Origin: JBCDGZ01 sp038750655 | Lineage (GTDB): Bacteria > Bacteroidota > Bacteroidia > Chitinophagales > Saprospiraceae | Assembly: GCA_038750655.1 (NCBI GenBank) | Contig: JBCDGZ010000111.1 | Span: forward strand, 1 to 27,340 | Direction: 5' to 3' | Length of the DNA stretch: 27,340 nucleotides | Shown here: positions 7,027 to 14,731 of the stretch, piece after piece | Layout of the letters: every line of letters starts with the position of its first letter | How positions within the stretch are numbered: position 1 is the stretch's first letter | Translations under genes and position numbers: made by a program | The notes under the pieces: model-generated | Databases searched by the model: none | What the model was told of the DNA's origin: nothing | The model's input: only the letters and a program-made list of their open reading frames with translations

Positions 7027-7658
7027 ATGAAAACGCTCTACTCTCTCTTACTCCAAAGTGGGCTAACCTTATTCTTCTGTGTACTTACCTCCTCCTTCCT
7101 ACTGGCTCAAGCCGGCAGTGATTGCCCCTGCGAAAAGGAGCTGGGCGATGTCGCCCAAAAGATCAAGGCGGCCAAAAGCTATAAGCAGCAAATTAAAGGC
7201 AAAAAGGTTCAGGCCATGCGCGACTGGCAAGCCAGCATCGCCTTTCTGAAAGATCGTCGGCCAACGCAGTTTCCGGAGCATCTCATTGATACGGCGACCT
7301 TGGCGGCCCTGCGCCATCAGCCGACAGCGGCGCTGGAAGGCATCTACCATTTGGGCAGTGATGAGTTGGCGCTCATTAAAGTAGAGGAAAACACCTGGTA
7401 TGGGGTGATGGTGGCCAGTACATCGGAGCGGTGGCAGGCGGGGGTGGTGCGATTGAGGATGAGGAAGGAGGCTACGGCAACAGCTCCATCTACAACAAAT
7501 CGGAGTGCTTGGGCTACGAAACCAGCTTTACTGTCGAAAAATCCGGAAGGAACTTACTGCGTTATGAAAGCGTAGGCATTGCACCCGATAGGGCCCTCGA
7601 CCCAAGCTCCGATTGGCTGGAGCAGATTCAGGCCATGATCAAGCAAACGCAAAAATAA
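7027..7658 (+). pseudogene. Frameshifted secreted protein, possibly related to the N-terminal region of S41-type peptidases
   Basis: Translation from the ATG at 7027 gives a signal peptide (MKTLYSLLLQSG... ending LLAQA), a DCPCEKELGDVAQKIKAAK segment and a beta-rich part (LEGIYHLGSDELALIKVEENTWYGVMV...ERWQAGVVRLR). Near 7455-7480, in the purine-rich GATTGAGGATGAGGAAGGAGG, the coding signal moves to another frame. The original frame continues as low-complexity ATATAPSTTNRS and stops at 7575. The shifted frame reads EEGGYGNSSIYNKSECLGYE... and stops at 7658 with normal C-rich third positions. The two parts look like one protein broken by a one-base indel or a sequencing error. The LEGIY...W.AGVV pattern resembles the domain ahead of S41 peptidases, but no catalytic domain follows. 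An upstream ATG at 6988 is less likely. Confidence 0.6.
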
Positions 7659-7717
7659 CGAACTATCACTTACTCCGACCGTATACTTAGGTGTGAGTAA
7701 CTAATTCAATCCCCCGG

Positions 7718-8998
7718 ATGAAGAACAGGATAGGATGGAAAAGTGGAGCAGCATTGGTAGTGGCCAATATGATTGGCACTGGTGCGTTTACCAGCCTGGG
7801 CTTTCAGGTGACGGGGGTGCAGAATACGTGGAGCATCCTGCTGCTCTGGGCCATCGGAGGCGGCATCGCCATCGCCGGGGCCTTCAGCTACGCCGAACTG
7901 GGCAGCTATTTCCAGCGCTCGGGCGGCGAATACCAGTACCTCTCGCAAATCTACCACCCCCTGGCGGGCTACCTCTCCGGCTGGGTATCGCTGACCGTAG
8001 GCTTCTCGGCGCCCGTCGCCCTGGCCGCCATGGCGATGGCCGCCTACTTGCAGGACTTCCTGCCCATCCCTGCCAAAGTCATTGCCATTCTGGCCATCGT
8101 CAGCATTAGTCTGATCCACTCGGTCAGCCTGCGGCAATCCAGCCGCTTCCAGGACATCACCACCCTACTGAAACTGCTGCTGATCAGCAGCTTCATCATC
8201 GGCGGGCTGCTGATCAGCAGCGAGCCCTCGGCGCTGGACCTGAGCGGGGGTTGGACAGAAGAGCTGCTGCTGCCCGCCTTCGCCGTGGCCCTGGTCTATG
8301 TCACCTATTCCTACACTGGCTGGAACGCTGCGGCCTACATCGTCGAAGAGATCGAAGAGGTCCGCCGCAACCTGCCCAAGGCGCTCATTCGAGGTACGTT
8401 GCTGGTGACGGTCTTTTACGTGCTGCTGCAATTGGTCTTTCTGCGCCACGCCAGCATCGAGCAACTGCGGGGCAAGGTGGAAGTAGGGCAGATTGTGGCG
8501 ATACAGCTGTTTGGGCAGTCCGGCGGGCAGCTGGTCAGCTACGCCATTGCCTTTTTCTTGATTTCTAGTATTAGTGCGATGATTTGGGTGGGACCTCGGG
8601 TCAGTATGGTGATGGCGGAAGATCATGGCTTGTGGAAATTTTTGGATCAGAAGAATGCCGCAGGCATACCGGTCCGTGCCATTTGGTTTCAAACCAATAT
8701 CAGCATCGGAATGGTCCTAACGGGTACGTTTGAGCAAATTTTGCTGTACTGTGGCTTCATCCTGCAATTGTTCAGCATGCTGAGTGTGGCTGGGACTTTC
8801 TTACTGCGACGTCAGCAAAAGCAGCTACCCTACGTCAATCCGGGCTATCCCTGGCTGCCCGCCCTTTTCATTCTGGCCAGCCTCTGGATCCTCTCCTTCC
8901 TCATTTTCCAACATCCCTCCGAAACCCTAATCGGCTTCACCAATCTGGGGTTGGGGGGGCTGACCTACCTCGTCAGTCGCTATTTTTTCACCAAATAA
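7718..8998 (+). CDS. APC-family amino-acid permease
   Basis: This 426-aa integral membrane protein has about 12 hydrophobic helices. The start GWKSGAALVVANMIGTGAFTSLG matches the first helix of APC transporters, where the unwound G-(S/T)-G region binds the amino-acid backbone. The FSYAELGSYFQRSGGEYQYL segment (about residues 56-75) is the hallmark APC motif between helices 2 and 3. WNAAAYIVEEIEEVRRNLPKALI matches the conserved helix 6 region. It probably works as a proton-coupled or exchange transporter of amino acids in the inner membrane; substrate cannot be read from sequence. It starts 59 bases after the frameshifted gene and is likely a single gene. It is clearly GC-richer than the neighbouring 10.3-11.4 kb genes. 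Confidence 0.88.
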   Translation: MKNRIGWKSGAALVVANMIGTGAFTSLGFQVTGVQNTWSILLLWAIGGGIAIAGAFSYAELGSYFQRSGGEYQYLSQIYHPLAGYLSGWVSLTVGFSAPVALAAMAMAAYLQDFLPIPAKVIAILAIVSISLIHSVSLRQSSRFQDITTLLKLLLISSFIIGGLLISSEPSALDLSGGWTEELLLPAFAVALVYVTYSYTGWNAAAYIVEEIEEVRRNLPKALIRGTLLVTVFYVLLQLVFLRHASIEQLRGKVEVGQIVAIQLFGQSGGQLVSYAIAFFLISSISAMIWVGPRVSMVMAEDHGLWKFLDQKNAAGIPVRAIWFQTNISIGMVLTGTFEQILLYCGFILQLFSMLSVAGTFLLRRQQKQLPYVNPGYPWLPALFILASLWILSFLIFQHPSETLIGFTNLGLGGLTYLVSRYFFTK

Positions 8999-9033
8999 GC
9001 AGTAGCGTTAATAATAATCGTAATTTGGTCAAT

Positions 9034-9801
9034 ATGGAATTACAAGCACTCAAAAACCAGCTCAAAGAACGCATTGCCCTGGGGCTCAATTACGGTCTAA
9101 AGGCCGTACTTGACTTATTGAGCAAAAGCAGTCCCCTCTACAGCGAAGCCATTACCTTCAAAAGTCAATTCAATGACCTCAATGCCATCGCCAATCAAAA
9201 TGTCCTGCCTTACGAGCAATTAGAGTTGGGGCTCAACAAAATCCGACGCGGCCTAATCAGTCTCATTGATCGGATCGAGGAAAGTGATACACAGAATGAG
9301 CCGTCGCTAGCCAAACCCAAAAACAATGAGCTGCAATTCCGAAAAAGTAATTTCTTTCAACTACTCAACATCCATTACCGCAACCTGCAAGGCATCATCA
9401 TAGACAGCTCTGACGGTAAAATCGAAGGGCGGCAGGCCATCAAATTTATCTACGAGAGCTTCGGCTACGCTCACCGCTACCCGAGAGGCGACGACGCTGA
9501 GTTGCTCAAAGACATTGCCGCTTTTTCCCACAAGTATTTCAAACATCGCATAGAAGTATATATAAAAACCGTCCGCTTCATTCTGGAATACATCATGGAG
9601 GAAGAACTGGAACAAGATTTCTTCATGGGGGTCTTCCAATCCATCCTCTCCACTTTCGAACTGCGCTGCATTTTCTACTACGGCATCAGTGGCTTGCAGC
9701 CTGGGTTTGCCGAGGTCCTGCGCCGCGCGGAGCTTTTTGAAGCGCACTTTGCCGACCAGCTATTGACTGCAGAACACTTTGAGGCACTCGCCGATAGCTA
9801 A
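9034..9801 (+). CDS. Putative abortive-infection effector: EAD11 fused to a putAbiC-like domain
   Basis: This 255-aa protein starts at the ATG at 9034; a TTG nine bases upstream is not needed. Residues 1-83 are helical (LKNQLKERIALGLNYGLKAVLDLL..., LNKIRRGLISLIDRIEE) and resemble Effector-Associated Domain 11, a small adaptor that couples sensors and effectors in bacterial conflict systems. A polar linker (84-103) follows. Residues 105-220 carry FFQLLNIHYRNLQGI, YFKHRIEVYIKTVRFILEYI and FQSILSTFELRCIFYYGIS, the pattern I associate with the putative phage abortive infection family (putAbiC). Members of that family often have N-terminal membrane helices; here EAD11 seems to replace them, since no membrane segment is present. 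Both assignments are from pattern memory and need a profile search. A zinc-ribbon gene follows after 37 bases. Confidence 0.6.
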   Translation: MELQALKNQLKERIALGLNYGLKAVLDLLSKSSPLYSEAITFKSQFNDLNAIANQNVLPYEQLELGLNKIRRGLISLIDRIEESDTQNEPSLAKPKNNELQFRKSNFFQLLNIHYRNLQGIIIDSSDGKIEGRQAIKFIYESFGYAHRYPRGDDAELLKDIAAFSHKYFKHRIEVYIKTVRFILEYIMEEELEQDFFMGVFQSILSTFELRCIFYYGISGLQPGFAEVLRRAELFEAHFADQLLTAEHFEALADS

Positions 9802-9838
9802 GCCCGCACTGCTCTTTTGTTTTTTGTAACTTGTCCCT

Positions 9839-10198
9839 ATGAAGAAGAAATGCCAGGAATGCCAAGAGGAGTTCATCGGCCGGGCCGACAAGCGGTTCTG
9901 CTCCGATCAATGCCGCAGCGCCTACAATAATCGCCTCAACAGCGATGCTAACAACTTCATGCGCAACATCAACAATATCCTCCGCAAGAATCGACGCATC
10001 CTCGCCGAACTCAACCCTCACGGTAAGTCTAAAGTCCATCGGGATAAGCTCTTGGAGCGGGGCTTCAAGTTCAGCTATTTCACCAATATCTATACCACCA
10101 AGGCGGGCAAAAACTATCATTTTTGCTACGAACAGGGCTATTTGGAGCTGGATAACAACTTTTATGCTTTGGTGATTCGGAAGGGGTATGTGGAGTGA
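9839..10198 (+). CDS. Zinc-ribbon protein, conserved hypothetical
   Basis: This small basic protein (119 aa) has an N-terminal zinc ribbon with Cys5, Cys8, Cys21 and Cys25, in the form CQECQEEFIGRADKRFCSDQC followed by RSAYNNRLN. The CSDQCRSAYNN pattern resembles DUF2116-like zinc ribbons found in many Bacteroidota hypothetical proteins. The C-terminal part (about 60-119) is rich in aromatics (FKFSYFTNIYTTKAGKNYHFCYEQGYLEL) and looks like a small beta domain. Nucleic-acid binding is plausible from the basic, zinc-binding head but not shown. It starts 37 bases after the EAD11/putAbiC-like gene, on the same strand, so co-transcription is possible. Confidence 0.75.
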   Translation: MKKKCQECQEEFIGRADKRFCSDQCRSAYNNRLNSDANNFMRNINNILRKNRRILAELNPHGKSKVHRDKLLERGFKFSYFTNIYTTKAGKNYHFCYEQGYLELDNNFYALVIRKGYVE

Positions 10199-10264
10199 TC
10201 TTAGGATCGCTGCATCCCCTTACGGGAGATCCGGCTCGGACTTAAAGCAGGAAAGCTACACGTA

Positions 10265-10295
10265 TTGACTTTGCTAAATTAAGCATGTATTTTCA
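10265..10295 (+). promoter_or_regulatory. Candidate promoter for the antitoxin-like and coiled-coil gene pair
   Basis: TTG at 10265-10267, a 20-base spacer, then TATTTTCA at 10288-10295, a partial match to TAnnTTTG. The start codon at 10307 is only 12 bases further, so the transcript would have a very short leader. Confidence 0.35.
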
Positions 10296-10306
10296 AAAGA
10301 AACCCA

Positions 10307-10480
10307 ATGAAAGCTAAAATCACATTAACCATCGAAAAAGAGATTATTGAAACAGCAAAAAAATACGCTAAAGAAAAGGGACAGAGCCTTTCGGAACTGG
10401 TTGAGAACTACTTCAAACTTCTTACAAAGGATCAACAGATCGTTGGGGAAGAAGAATTATTGAAAAAATATGGCCTTTAA
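10307..10480 (+). CDS. Ribbon-helix-helix antitoxin-like protein (DUF6364-like)
   Basis: This 57-aa frame (ATG at 10307, TAA at 10478-10480) begins MKAKITLTIEKEIIETAKKY and continues AKEKGQSLSELVENYFKLL. The beta strand followed by two helices with SLSELVENY is the pattern of ribbon-helix-helix antitoxins of the DUF6364 type, which usually precede and neutralise a VapC-like PIN-domain ribonuclease and repress their own operon. No PIN toxin is present. Instead a coiled-coil gene begins 9 bases after the stop, so the two are probably one operon. The gene could be an orphan antitoxin, a plain DNA-binding regulator, or the partner of an unrecognised toxin. Base composition is AT-rich relative to the flanking transporters. 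Confidence 0.75.
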   Translation: MKAKITLTIEKEIIETAKKYAKEKGQSLSELVENYFKLLTKDQQIVGEEELLKKYGL

Positions 10481-10489
10481 AGTCTTTGA

Positions 10490-11437
10490 ATGGAAAACAA
10501 TAAAACAATAAAAGCATTACGAGAACTGTACATCGATATTCACGCTAAAGAAAAAATCGAAATTCACCTCAAGAATATTGATCGCTTGATATTGGAAAAA
10601 GAGGCGGAAGAAAAAAGAACCGCCGTGCTCTTACTCAAGGAGGAGCGAGATGTGAAGCAACTGGAAGCAGAAACCCTGGTCAATATCTTTCGGTCGGTAC
10701 TCGGCAACCGGGAGCAAGCTCTGGAAAAAGAACGGCAGGAGTACCTTCAGGCTTTTCTGGTCAATAAAGCGGCGCGGGATTCATTGGAGGAACTGAAAAA
10801 GGAGCGGACCCTGCTGCTGAAGGTGTACAGCAGTAAGTTTCGGGTGGAGGATCAGTTTGATAAAATTCTCAGCGACCGACATAAAGAGATTGCGCGGACG
10901 TGGCCGGAATTGGGGGAAGATATTCTCCATTTTGAATCCTCTATTGCTAATCATAAAGCAAAAATCAGAGAGATTCAGCAGGCGAAGCGGGAGGGACAAA
11001 AGACTATTCGGATGCTGCAGCAAATTGCAGTGAACCTCGATAAAGTTGAATCTTGGGGGGGACTGTTTTCTAAGAAAAGTACGACCAACCGCCGCCGCTC
11101 TAAAGATAAAATCCAGCGCGCGATCAAGAGTGCAGATACCTATTTGCAACGTTTCGAGAAGGAACTCTTTGACCTCTCCGATCATTACGGGCTAGACTAT
11201 TCTACCCAGATTAATGAGATCAAAGGGTTTATCAATCAAATCTTTGACAGTCTAATCTCTGATTGGATCATCAAAGAAGCTATTGTGCATTCGGCCAATG
11301 TCATCAGTAACCAATCGGATAAAATTACCCGCATTGTGGCCATGCTTGATCAGCACATTCTCCAAACCAAGGATTACATCAAACAAGAGCAGCAGGACAA
11401 AAGAAAGCTGGTTGCGAGAGTGATCAATAAAAAATAA
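10490..11437 (+). CDS. Long coiled-coil protein of unknown function
   Basis: I do not recognise this 315-aa protein. It is almost entirely helical and charged, with heptad-like stretches at about residues 20-110 (LEKEAEEKRTAVLLLKEER) and 140-180. A short Gly/Ser/Arg break (SWGGLFSKKSTTNRRRSKDK, about 188-207) separates it from a second helical part, residues 208-315. There is no signal peptide, membrane helix, nucleotide-binding motif or catalytic motif. It starts 9 bases after the ribbon-helix-helix gene, which suggests joint expression. It might be a structural or adaptor protein or a toxin of a new kind; nothing in the sequence decides. An MFS transporter gene follows after 37 bases. Confidence 0.75.
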   Translation: MENNKTIKALRELYIDIHAKEKIEIHLKNIDRLILEKEAEEKRTAVLLLKEERDVKQLEAETLVNIFRSVLGNREQALEKERQEYLQAFLVNKAARDSLEELKKERTLLLKVYSSKFRVEDQFDKILSDRHKEIARTWPELGEDILHFESSIANHKAKIREIQQAKREGQKTIRMLQQIAVNLDKVESWGGLFSKKSTTNRRRSKDKIQRAIKSADTYLQRFEKELFDLSDHYGLDYSTQINEIKGFINQIFDSLISDWIIKEAIVHSANVISNQSDKITRIVAMLDQHILQTKDYIKQEQQDKRKLVARVINKK

Positions 11438-11474
11438 GTTTATTACCTTCACTGGTATTAAACAACGGAAACCA

Positions 11475-12746
11475 ATGCGCGCTGCTCAAAAAAACCTAAC
11501 CTACGGCTTTTATACCATTCTAAGTTTACCCGCTACGGCGATGGGCTTTGCCCTCTCGGTGCAGATTGCCTGCCTGAGTTGGATACTCTCGACCAAGTAC
11601 GGGCTGAACCTTGAGGAGGTGGGCTTGGTGTGGCTATCTGGGCCACTGGCGGGCATCATTGGGCAGATTGTGGTGGGGATAATTAGCGACAAGGTTTGGT
11701 TTTGGAACGGCCGGCGGCGGCCGTTTATCTTGATTGGCGGCACCATCGCCGCGCTGATGCTGCTGGCCCTGCCCTACATCGATGTGATCAATGAGGCGAC
11801 GGGCATCGATAGCCTGCTGGGCATCGCCCTGACCATTGCCCTGACTCTCGACCTGGCCGTCAACGTCAGCTTCAATCCCACCCGCTCGCTCATCGCCGAC
11901 GTCACCCCTCCGGGCGACAAGCGCACCCTGGGCTACACCTGGATGCAAACCATCTCCGGCTTCTTCGGCGTACTGGCCTACCTCATCGGCGCCCAACTCG
12001 GCAACTATACCCTCATCTACGGCGGTGCCGCCTTCGTCTTCCTCATCTCCTTTTTCCCCACCTTCTTCATCGAAGAACCCCGCGAACTTGTAGCAGATAC
12101 CGAAGAAGGGGAAGGCCAAGGCTCCAGGTCCACCAACTGGACCGAATTCCTTAAAGTCTGTTTGGCCCATAGCTTCACCTGGCTGGGCGTACAAGTCATG
12201 TTCATCTTCACCTACGGCTACATCAAAGAAGTCATCATGGGCTTTGAGTCCGAGGCCACCCTCGACGAAGAGCAAAGTTTCACCCTCGGCCAAAGCATCG
12301 GCTACGCCTTCGCCATTCTCAATACCGTCGGCTTCTTACTTCCTACGCTGGTGCTGGAACCGCTGGCCCGCTCCATCGGCCGCGTTCGGACCCACATGCT
12401 GGCCATCGCCGTCATGGCCGTCGGCTACGGCCTCACTGTCTTTTTTGCCACCTCGCATACTATGCTCTACCTGATGATGATCATTATTGGGGTGGGCTGG
12501 GCCGCCGTCGTGAGCTTGCCCTTTGCCATCATGTCGGAATTTGTGGATCAAAATCGTATGGGCTTTTTTATGGGCCTTTTCAACCTCTCGGTAGTATTGC
12601 CGCAGATTGTAGCTGCACTGCTGGGCGACTTCATCAGCGAACAGCCCGATCGCAGTATCATCTTTGTCATCTCTGGGGTGAGCTTGGCGATTTCTGCCGT
12701 CTTGTGGTTGTTGGTAAAAGAGAATAAATCCGCAACTGTTCAGTAA
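11475..12746 (+). CDS. MFS transporter, SLC45/GPH-like sugar:cation symporter
   Basis: This 423-aa inner-membrane protein has about 12 hydrophobic helices with a hydrophilic middle loop (about residues 205-222, EEGEGQGSRSTNWTEF). The first cytosolic loop carries SDKVWFWNGRRRPFILIGG, close to the GRRRPFI motif of sucrose/SLC45-type carriers, and LAVNVSFNPTRSLIADVTP resembles the matching helix 4-5 region. Members of this group transport sucrose, maltose or related sugars with cations; the substrate here is not determined. The centre of the gene is markedly GC-rich. No glycosidase or sugar regulator is adjacent, so pathway context is lacking. Confidence 0.85.
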   Translation: MRAAQKNLTYGFYTILSLPATAMGFALSVQIACLSWILSTKYGLNLEEVGLVWLSGPLAGIIGQIVVGIISDKVWFWNGRRRPFILIGGTIAALMLLALPYIDVINEATGIDSLLGIALTIALTLDLAVNVSFNPTRSLIADVTPPGDKRTLGYTWMQTISGFFGVLAYLIGAQLGNYTLIYGGAAFVFLISFFPTFFIEEPRELVADTEEGEGQGSRSTNWTEFLKVCLAHSFTWLGVQVMFIFTYGYIKEVIMGFESEATLDEEQSFTLGQSIGYAFAILNTVGFLLPTLVLEPLARSIGRVRTHMLAIAVMAVGYGLTVFFATSHTMLYLMMIIIGVGWAAVVSLPFAIMSEFVDQNRMGFFMGLFNLSVVLPQIVAALLGDFISEQPDRSIIFVISGVSLAISAVLWLLVKENKSATVQ

Positions 12747-12825
12747 ATATTATCACCAATCACTATGCTATGACAGCTGTCCGTCAATTTTAGGCGGTAG
12801 TCCGTCTGGCTTATATGAGTGCACA

Positions 12826-12855
12826 TTGCTTATCTTAATGTGGATTGTACTATTC
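12826..12855 (+). promoter_or_regulatory. Weak candidate promoter of the NTR-like secreted protein gene
   Basis: TTG at 12826-12828, a 19-base spacer, then TACTATTC at 12848-12855, a poor match to TAnnTTTG, ending 16 bases before the ATG at 12872. A perfect 10-base palindrome GACAGCTGTC lies further upstream at 12772-12781. Confidence 0.25.
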
Positions 12856-12871
12856 CACTAAAAACTAAGCT

Positions 12872-14158
12872 ATGATAAAAAATATACTACTCCTTTCTCT
12901 CTTACTTTCGCTCTGCCTGCCCGATGCCTTACAAGCTTGCAGTTGCTATAAGAATGTAGGTACTGTATGTGAAATTCTCAATCGCACCGATGATACTTAC
13001 TTCTTTAAAGGCTATGTCTATTACGCCAATCCCAATAGTTATCCTGGAGAGTGGAGAATCAAGGTCTTGGACAATATTAGCGACCATATGACATCCGATA
13101 CCATTGTTTTTGTACAAGATAATTCTTGCCTCGAACCCCTGGTGACGGCATGGAATACAGTTGCCCAAGAAGGGGATACCGTCGTTTTTCATGCCTTTCA
13201 TTACCAAACCCCTTATAATCCTTCCACCGACTTTGATTACTTTGCCATAGGTATCTGTCGGCAGATTCCTTTAGTCTACGAAAATGGGACGGTTCAAGCG
13301 AGTATGACCACGCAAATCTCGGAGCTGTCCTATGCCGATTTTAAAGATTTTGTCCGCAATACGATTCCCGAAGAAGAACTGTTCTGCGAGCGCTGCTATT
13401 GTGAGGAGTACTTCAATATCACGTTCTATCCTTGGCTAGACCTTCCGGTCACTTTTTGTGGTACCCTGGATTTGCTCAGTAGCGATCTTGATAATGATGA
13501 TCTGCTAATCGCCCGCGTTCGATTTTCTCAATTGATGGAGCATGGTATCAAAGGGGAAATTGTTGAAATCCTGAGAGGCGCAGAAAGCGAGACCTCCATC
13601 AATGTCTGGGGAAAAATAGGTAGTGAATGTCGAGAAGATGGGCTCGTTCGATTCCTCGATAAGGAGGTACTGACCATTTTACGCAAGCTAGGCGAGGACG
13701 ATTTAATAGGTCCGAATGAAGCTGCTGGTGATTATCAAATCATTGAATGCGGGGTGCATAATTTGCTAATCGACGGGGCCAGTGTGACGGGCCCTATCAC
13801 TGCGGTAGCTCAAGAAATGCCCTACAGCCAGATGCACGATCTTGTGAATGGTGGATTCGAGAATACGGAGAATTGTAGTAAGATCAGCAATAGTACAACC
13901 GAAGTGCGTCAACAAGCGGCCATCATTGTTTTTCCTAATCCAAGCAACGGTGCGGTTACCATCGACGGGACAGCGATTCCAATCCAAGATTTGGTTATTC
14001 GAATTTTCAACAGCAGTGGACAGCTTCTTTGGCAAAAAACGGAACAGGCGGGTCAGGATATTCAGCTGGGTGCGGAAGAATTGGCCAGTAAAGGTATTTA
14101 TTGGATACAAATACAAGGGGAAGGCTTTAGCCATACCGAAAAGCTCGTTCGGCTTTGA
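12872..14158 (+). CDS. Secreted cysteine-rich protein with two NTR/TIMP-like halves and a T9SS tail
   Basis: This 428-aa protein has a signal peptide (MIKNILLLSLLLSLCLPDALQA) directly followed by CSC, as at the mature start of TIMP/netrin-like (NTR) domains. The first half contains FFKGYVYYANP, IKVLDNI and GDTVVFHAF. A second half opens with CERCYC and repeats the order as LLIARVRFSQ, GEIVEILRGAESETSINVWG and VLTILRKL. Each half ends with a similar (Y)SQMHDLV / YADFKDFV segment, suggesting an ancient internal duplication. The C-terminus (from about residue 348, IIVFPNPSNGAVTIDG to HTEKLVRL) is a type A T9SS sorting domain. LQAC is also a weak lipobox, so a lipidated form cannot be ruled out. 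The biological role is unknown; protease inhibition would be speculation. Confidence 0.75.
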   Translation: MIKNILLLSLLLSLCLPDALQACSCYKNVGTVCEILNRTDDTYFFKGYVYYANPNSYPGEWRIKVLDNISDHMTSDTIVFVQDNSCLEPLVTAWNTVAQEGDTVVFHAFHYQTPYNPSTDFDYFAIGICRQIPLVYENGTVQASMTTQISELSYADFKDFVRNTIPEEELFCERCYCEEYFNITFYPWLDLPVTFCGTLDLLSSDLDNDDLLIARVRFSQLMEHGIKGEIVEILRGAESETSINVWGKIGSECREDGLVRFLDKEVLTILRKLGEDDLIGPNEAAGDYQIIECGVHNLLIDGASVTGPITAVAQEMPYSQMHDLVNGGFENTENCSKISNSTTEVRQQAAIIVFPNPSNGAVTIDGTAIPIQDLVIRIFNSSGQLLWQKTEQAGQDIQLGAEELASKGIYWIQIQGEGFSHTEKLVRL

Positions 14159-14163
14159 GTCCC

Positions 14164-14670
14164 CTACTCTATCGGTGCCGCCTTTAGAAAATCGGCCTCG
14201 GTAACTCGGACACCGTTGATTTTATTGCTGTCCCAGTCCTGAGCAATTTTCCACACCCCATCGACCTTGCGTAGGATGACGTGGAAGCGTCCATAAGAAG
14301 TGCGGGAAACTTTACCCTCAGTAATGGTTTGTGTTTTGTAATAGCCGGTGTTGAAAGCTACCTTATCTGTTGCCTTGTACTCATCAAGACGCAGCTCTAG
14401 CGCATAATGCCGCTTCTCTTTTTTGTTTTTGGCGAAACGGCGTTTGTTGTTTTCAAAATACTCCTCCCCTTCCCGAATCGTCCAGGACGTTGCGCGAAGG
14501 ACATCTTTGGTATGCAGGCTATTTAAGCGCTCGGCCTCTAGTTGGCCGAAGGCTTCCATGAAGGGCTTCCAGACGGTTTGGTTAATGACTTGTTGTACAC
14601 TATCTGTTTGAGCAGAAAGCAGGAGGCTGTAGGAGGTGAAAAAACAAACCAGGGCGAGTCGAAACAGCAT
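14164..14670 (-). CDS. Secreted NTF2/SnoaL-like protein
   Basis: From the ATG at 14670 the product is 168 aa, beginning with a signal peptide (MLFRLALVCFFTSYSLLLSAQ). The remainder fits the NTF2-like cone fold of the DUF4440/SnoaL type: an N-terminal helix pair (WKPFMEAFGQLEAERLNSLHTKDVLRA), then strands ending in RFHVILRKVDGVWKIAQDWDSN, whose V-W-K-I-x-x-D-W signature is typical. Catalytic function cannot be assigned; many family members bind small ligands. The longer frame opens with a TTG near 14721 and would hide the signal peptide. The stop lies 5 bases from that of the convergent T9SS protein gene. Confidence 0.75.
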   Translation of the reverse strand: MLFRLALVCFFTSYSLLLSAQTDSVQQVINQTVWKPFMEAFGQLEAERLNSLHTKDVLRATSWTIREGEEYFENNKRRFAKNKKEKRHYALELRLDEYKATDKVAFNTGYYKTQTITEGKVSRTSYGRFHVILRKVDGVWKIAQDWDSNKINGVRVTEADFLKAAPIE

Positions 14671-14731
14671 AAGGCAAACGATTTGGTGATTTTGTTGTTC
14701 TAAGATAATCAATTCACCCAAATCCTACACT

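Noticed and set aside
7431..7658. Independent small gene starting at the ATG at 7431
   Set aside because: Its start lies inside the upstream coding frame and the text continues the upstream protein, so a frameshifted single gene explains it better.
10201..10235. GGATC/GATCC hairpin after the zinc-ribbon gene as a terminator
   Set aside because: Only 5+3 broken base pairs and no T-run follow; it could be chance.
11634..12293. 219-aa minus-strand frame opposite the MFS transporter
   Set aside because: An antisense shadow caused by high GC in third positions; its translation is Gly/Asp/Gln-rich and unfamiliar, while the plus frame is a clear transporter.
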